NCBI RefSeq assembly: GCF_900107155.1
Contig: NZ_FNOX01000022.1
Span: 1 to 62,620, forward strand
Source of the DNA: Pseudomonas salomonii
GTDB lineage: Bacteria > Pseudomonadota > Gammaproteobacteria > Pseudomonadales > Pseudomonadaceae
Direction: 5' to 3'
DNA length: 62,620 bases
Below, piece after piece: positions 59,099-62,620 of this stretch. The notes below the pieces were generated by a model. That model searched no databases. It saw nothing but the letters and a program-made list of their open reading frames with translations, and was not told where the DNA came from. The translations under genes were made by a program, and so were the position numbers. Every line of letters begins with the position of its first letter. The stretch's first letter is position 1.

Positions 59099-60271
59099 TT
59101 ACTTATTCGCTAGTCCTGCAATGCATGGCGAAACAAAAAGCTCACCTTTATAGGCACCCTGCACGGTGCGCTTGGCCACGATCAGCCACATCAGCGTCAA
59201 TGCCAGCACCAGCACGCTGCCAAAGACGCTGAAAAAGCTCAGGTGCAGCAGGTTCGCCAGCTTCAGGGTGGCCAACGCGTACACCCCCAGCGGGAAGGTA
59301 AACCCCCACCAGCCGAGGTTGAACGGGATGCCGGCGCGCAGGTAACGCAGGGTGATCAGCACCGCAATCAGCATCCACCACAAACCGAAGCCCCACAGGG
59401 TGATACCGGCCACCACGCCCAGGCCATTGGCCATTTCGCCCACACCCGGCAACCCATTGGCGGCGAAGATCGCCGGTGCGTCACCGCCCAACAACAACAT
59501 GCCTAGCGCACCGGTGCCGATGGGGCCAAGGGCCAGCCAGCTCGACGCGGCCATATTGGCAGGCGGCAGTTTATGCAGGGCCATGCGCAACATCAGGATG
59601 GTCAGGATGCTGAACGCCACCGGCAGGGAAAACGCCCACAACACGTAGCTGGTCACCAGCATCACCAGTTGCGCATGGGCGTCGGCCAGGTGCGGCGCCA
59701 GCAAACCACCGCTGGCGGCGGCGACTTCGGCGGCCACCACCGGCAACAGCCAGACGGCGGTCATCTGGTCGATGCTGTGTTCCTGGCGAGTGAACATCAT
59801 GAACGGGATGAGCACGCCGCAGGCCAGGGCCATCGCCACGTCCAGCCACCATAAGGCTTCTGCCAGCGGGATCACTTCGCTGCCCCAGCGCGGCAGGCCA
59901 AACAGCAGCAAACCGTTGAGAATCGTCGCCAGCCCCATGGGAATGGTGCCGAAGAACATCGAGACGGTGGAATGCCCGAAGATGCGTCGCGCTTCGTGGA
60001 AAAACATCACCCAGCGTGCCGCGTACAACAGGCTGAACAGCACAAACAGGCCAATGGTGAACAGCCACAGCCCTTCGGCAATGACGTGCAAACCAGGCAG
60101 GCTGAATGGTAGTTGCGCCAAGGCCAGGGCCAGCACGCCGGTGCCCATGGTCGCGGCGAACCAGTTGGGAGTGAACTGGCGAATCACTTCCCGTGGGCGG
60201 GTCAGGTGGCTCAAGGGTTTGTAGCTTGGGGCTTTGCAGCTGGGAATAGTCGAGCAGGTCATGATGGTCAT
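59099..60271 (-). CDS. TDT-family (TehA/SLAC1-like) transporter
   Basis: This 390-residue membrane protein has about ten helices with the TDT pattern FTPNWFAATMGTGVLALAL near residues 33-51, followed by repeated helix pairs. The family includes tellurite resistance TehA, malate channel Mae1, sulfite exporter Ssu1 and plant SLAC1 anion channels. Sulfite or organic-acid export is possible. Two start codons (60271, 60262) are available next to AGGAAGAGG. No tehB gene is nearby. Confidence 0.8.
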   Translation of the reverse strand: MTIMTCSTIPSCKAPSYKPLSHLTRPREVIRQFTPNWFAATMGTGVLALALAQLPFSLPGLHVIAEGLWLFTIGLFVLFSLLYAARWVMFFHEARRIFGHSTVSMFFGTIPMGLATILNGLLLFGLPRWGSEVIPLAEALWWLDVAMALACGVLIPFMMFTRQEHSIDQMTAVWLLPVVAAEVAAASGGLLAPHLADAHAQLVMLVTSYVLWAFSLPVAFSILTILMLRMALHKLPPANMAASSWLALGPIGTGALGMLLLGGDAPAIFAANGLPGVGEMANGLGVVAGITLWGFGLWWMLIAVLITLRYLRAGIPFNLGWWGFTFPLGVYALATLKLANLLHLSFFSVFGSVLVLALTLMWLIVAKRTVQGAYKGELFVSPCIAGLANK

Positions 60272-60371
60272 CCTCTTCCTCGCATGAGGTTGAAGCCATC
60301 ATAGAACCCGATCGAATATCTATATAACGGGTAATATCTCTATCTGTTATCTACTTTACCAATATACGGCG

Positions 60372-61562
60372 TCACTCTAGCGCCGCCTTGGCCCGCACCG
60401 AGTCCTGCACAACCAAACCGACCAAGGCACTCAGGGCCAGCACCATCAGCGCAGCACCATAGCCTTCAGTGGTGACGATAAGGCCATAAACCTGACACAG
60501 GTAACCCGCCAACAGCGCCGGCAAGCAGAACGCCAAGTAGCTCAAGACATAGAACGCCGACATCAAACCGGCCCGTTCGTGGGGCAACGCCAGCCCGACG
60601 ATACTGCGTACACTGCCCATGAAACCGCCGCCAAAACCCAAACCTGCAATCACACTGGCGACAAAGAACAGCCACAAAATACCCATGTGGACGGCCACCA
60701 GCAGCAGCGCGACGCCCACGGCCAACAGCCCTGCCGACAGCCGCATGATTTTATCGGCCGCACGCTCGCGCACGCTGTAGATCATCACCGCGCCACTCAA
60801 GGTCACGACGGCTACCAGGCCGCCGCCGATCAGGTGCGACGTGGAACCGGTGGCAGCCTTGACCAGCGACGGCGCCAGGGATGAGAAGAACCCGCCCAGC
60901 GCCCACACCGCCACATTCAGCGGCATCACCAGCCAGAGGGCGCGGCGCGCTTGCTGCGGCACATGCAGGGTCGGCGCCAGCGATTTCAAGGCGCCCGGAA
61001 TACGGCTGACGGTTTCCGCCAGACGCCACACATACGCCGCCTGCAACACCATCAATCCCAGCAGCGTGAAGTAGATCAATTGGGTAGGACGCGGCGCGAA
61101 CTCCACCAATAGACCACTGCCCAGCCCGCCACTGGCCATGCCCAACAGGGGCGCCAGGCTATTAAGCATCGGGCCGCGCACGCGGTCAGTGTCGAGCAAG
61201 GTCGCACTCAGCACTGCCGTGGCCATGCCGGTGGCGAACCCTTGCAGCGCACGGGCGGCAATCAGGTGCGCGGTGCTGTCGGCGTTGATAAACAGCAGCA
61301 TCGCCACAATATTGAGCAGCAATGCGACGAAAATCACCGGCTTGCGCCCCAAGTGATCCGACAACGAACCCACGATCAGCAACGCCGCCAGCAGGCTGAC
61401 GGCGTACACGCCGAAAATCACCGTGAGCATTGTCGCGGAGAAATGCAGGTTTTCCTGATACACCTGATACAGCGGCGTCGGCGCGCTGGACGCGGCGAGG
61501 AAGGTCAGCACCGTGATGACCAGGAACGTCAGGCTGGACCGTTGAGAAATAACGCGAGACAT
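60372..61562 (-). CDS. MFS transporter, DHA1-like
   Basis: This 396-residue transporter has twelve helices, motif A-like GSLSDHLGRKPVIF between helices 2 and 3 and LTFLAASSAPTPLYQVYQ at the start, typical of drug:H+ antiporter-1 proteins. The ATG at 61562 has GGAG 7 nt upstream; a GTG 6 bp earlier is possible. It is divergent from a TetR gene, with a duplicated operator between. It is probably a TetR-controlled efflux pump for a toxic compound; the substrate is unknown. Confidence 0.85.
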   Translation of the reverse strand: MSRVISQRSSLTFLVITVLTFLAASSAPTPLYQVYQENLHFSATMLTVIFGVYAVSLLAALLIVGSLSDHLGRKPVIFVALLLNIVAMLLFINADSTAHLIAARALQGFATGMATAVLSATLLDTDRVRGPMLNSLAPLLGMASGGLGSGLLVEFAPRPTQLIYFTLLGLMVLQAAYVWRLAETVSRIPGALKSLAPTLHVPQQARRALWLVMPLNVAVWALGGFFSSLAPSLVKAATGSTSHLIGGGLVAVVTLSGAVMIYSVRERAADKIMRLSAGLLAVGVALLLVAVHMGILWLFFVASVIAGLGFGGGFMGSVRSIVGLALPHERAGLMSAFYVLSYLAFCLPALLAGYLCQVYGLIVTTEGYGAALMVLALSALVGLVVQDSVRAKAALE

Positions 61563-61576
61563 GGGCACACTCCGCT

Positions 61577-61638
61577 AAAGCTAATACTTTGCTTTTGCGC
61601 AGTGTGCTACCGGCGAGCGCTTAAAGCAAATTCTTTGT
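61577..61638. promoter_or_regulatory. Twin operators between MFS and TetR genes
   Basis: AAAGCTAATACTTTGC (61577-61592) and AAAGCAAATTCTTTGT (61623-61638) share the pattern AAAGCWAATWCTTTGY, an inverted repeat AAAG-N6-CTTT. Their centres are 46 bp apart in the 91-bp intergenic region, as expected for TetR control of both genes. Confidence 0.65.
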
Positions 61639-61653
61639 GTTAAGGTTTTACGC

Positions 61654-62193
61654 ATGGCGATAAAAGAAGGCCTTCGCCCGGGAGGCCGCAGTGCCCGGGT
61701 CCAGGAATCAGTGCATTCGGCGGTGCGTGAACTGCTCGAAGTGCATGAGCGCTCCAGCGTCACCGTGCCGATGATTGCAACGCGCGCGGGCGTCACGCCC
61801 TCGACCATCTACCGGCGCTGGGGCGACTTATCGGTGCTGTTGGCCGATGTGGCCCTGGCCCGCATGCGCCCCGACAGCGAGCCGGCGAATACCGGCAGCC
61901 TGCGCGGTGATCTGCTCGCTTGGGCGGAGCAATACCTGGATGAAATGAGTTCGGAGCCAGGGCGCAACATGATGCGTGACCTGCAGAGCATGATCACACC
62001 GGGTTATTGCGTGAGCATTCTGAGTGGGCAGTTTCAGACGATTATCGATCGTTACCCACAGAGTACGCCGCCGAGCGTGGACCATTTGATCAACCTGCTG
62101 GCGGCGCCGACGGTGTTTCGCATTTTGTTTTCGACCGAACCGCTGACGGTGCAAGAGCTGCATGGACTGATCGAGCTGGCACTTAAAGGTTAA
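61654..62193 (+). CDS. TetR-family repressor
   Basis: This 179-residue protein has an N-terminal TetR helix-turn-helix (ERSSVTVPMIATRAGVTPSTIYRRWGDLSVLLADVA, residues about 32-66) and a helical ligand domain. It is divergent from the MFS gene and probably represses it and itself. The start at 61654 has TAAGG 8 nt upstream. The inducer is unknown. Confidence 0.85.
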   Translation: MAIKEGLRPGGRSARVQESVHSAVRELLEVHERSSVTVPMIATRAGVTPSTIYRRWGDLSVLLADVALARMRPDSEPANTGSLRGDLLAWAEQYLDEMSSEPGRNMMRDLQSMITPGYCVSILSGQFQTIIDRYPQSTPPSVDHLINLLAAPTVFRILFSTEPLTVQELHGLIELALKG

Positions 62194-62212
62194 AACCTCT
62201 GCAAAAACCAAA

Positions 62213-62300
62213 TGTGGGAGCGGGCTTGCTCGCGAAGGCGGTGTGTCAGTCAACAAATCAGTCGACTGGCCTAGCGTATTCGCGAGCAAGCCCGCTCTTA
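62213..62300. repeat. REPIN with a decayed right arm
   Basis: TGTGGGAGCGGGCTTGCTCG on the left and GCGAGCAAGCCCGCTCTTA on the right; the last arm has lost the terminal CCCACA. It lies between the TetR gene and the transposase. Confidence 0.8.
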
Positions 62301-62338
62301 TCAAACAAAAAATAACTCATTGTTTTTGCTCTTAAAAA

Positions 62339-62620
62339 TCAAGCCGCTTTAACCAGCTGCAACCCCAACTTTCGCGCCTTGCGCTCCAAGGCGCGCAGTT
62401 GCCGGTCCCGGCTACGCTCTTCAAATTCCTCTATTCCTTTCTCAACATAAGGCTGACCTTTGGTCAGCATCGCGTAGATCAGTCGTGCCAGTTGATGCGC
62501 TGTCGCCTTAATCGCGCAACAGGTGTCCATCCGGGTCAGGCGCGCTCGGTGGCTGGCACCGATAAAACTTTTGTCGTTACGTGCAATAGAGGCGGCTTGC
62601 TTCAGCGCTTGAGCAGCTCG
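62339..62620 (-). mobile_element. IS110-family transposase, C-terminal part cut by the window end
   Basis: The minus-strand frame is open from the window edge to the stop at 62339 and gives 93 residues including SFIGASHRARLTRMDTCCAI and TAHQLARLIYAMLTKGQPY, then a basic helical tail ending LGLQLVKAA. This is the C-terminus of a Pseudomonas IS110-type DEDD transposase. The rest, and the element ends, lie outside the window. Confidence 0.8.

Noticed and set aside
9306..62300. Recurrent GGGAGC...GCTCCC units as a CRISPR array
   Set aside because: They are scattered, palindromic in pairs and intergenic, typical of REPINs; no regular spacers or cas genes.

Overview
The window is GC-rich gammaproteobacterial chromosome and reads as a Pseudomonas of the fluorescens group. 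Evidence: a Pseudomonas-type rRNA leader, the msuEDC-sfnR sulfonate cluster, the fpvGHJK-CDEF ferripyoverdine iron-release operon, soxR next to a PA2274-like monooxygenase, and many REP/REPIN palindromes built on GGGAGCTGGCTTGCCTGCGA or GGGAGCGGGCTTGCTCGCGA. Genes are dense and no prophage or CRISPR array is visible.

Layout. 1-460: leader and three tandem promoters of an rRNA operon transcribed leftwards out of the window. 616-7152: EamA exporter, small lipoproteins, an atypical SDR with a DsbA-fold isomerase, an M24 aminopeptidase P and a cysteine desulfurase with a C-terminal frameshift. 7316-11735: msuE-msuD-msuC-sfnR for alkanesulfonate use, with a sigma-54 promoter. 11724-13333: SoxR and its target, then a VOC protein. 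13559-16828: a fluoroacetate-dehalogenase-like hydrolase, a DctA-type carrier and a LysR regulator. 16809-21587: a four-gene leftward operon (KamA-type radical SAM aminomutase, ATP-grasp ligase, 2OG-Fe dioxygenase, MFS exporter) preceded by a possible 20-residue leader peptide and hairpin. This is the best candidate for an undescribed pathway. 21771-23800: a divergent leuCD pair. 24069-30177: fpvGHJK-CDEF. 30242-36667: a GntR regulator and an ABC importer for an organophosphorus compound, with PHO boxes, a phosphatase-superfamily enzyme and a HAD phosphatase. 36805-47408: quinone oxidoreductase, Prc protease, EAL-CBS-GGDEF protein, a small HTH/partner pair, YkvA, an FKBP lipoprotein, and a di-heme cytochrome plus membrane catalase-like pair.

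47409-54460 is an accessory-looking stretch. It has a small membrane peptide with a hairpin over its ribosome binding site, a KdpE-like remnant, a serralysin-like protein lacking the catalytic glutamate, and an ECF sigma/FecR/TonB-receptor module lying between two nearly identical tRNA-Asp/tRNA-Val loci. 54571-62620 is mostly core: rdgC, a BASS transporter, a guanidine-II riboswitch with gdx, an LplT-PlsC-like fusion, a TDT carrier, an MFS/TetR pair with twin operators, and the 3' end of an IS110-family transposase cut by the window edge.

Regulatory themes readable from the sequence are sulfur starvation (SfnR/sigma-54), iron (Fur-like sites, ECF module), phosphate (PHO boxes), redox stress (SoxR) and guanidine (riboswitch). 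All function calls come from reading motifs and gene order; no database search was run.
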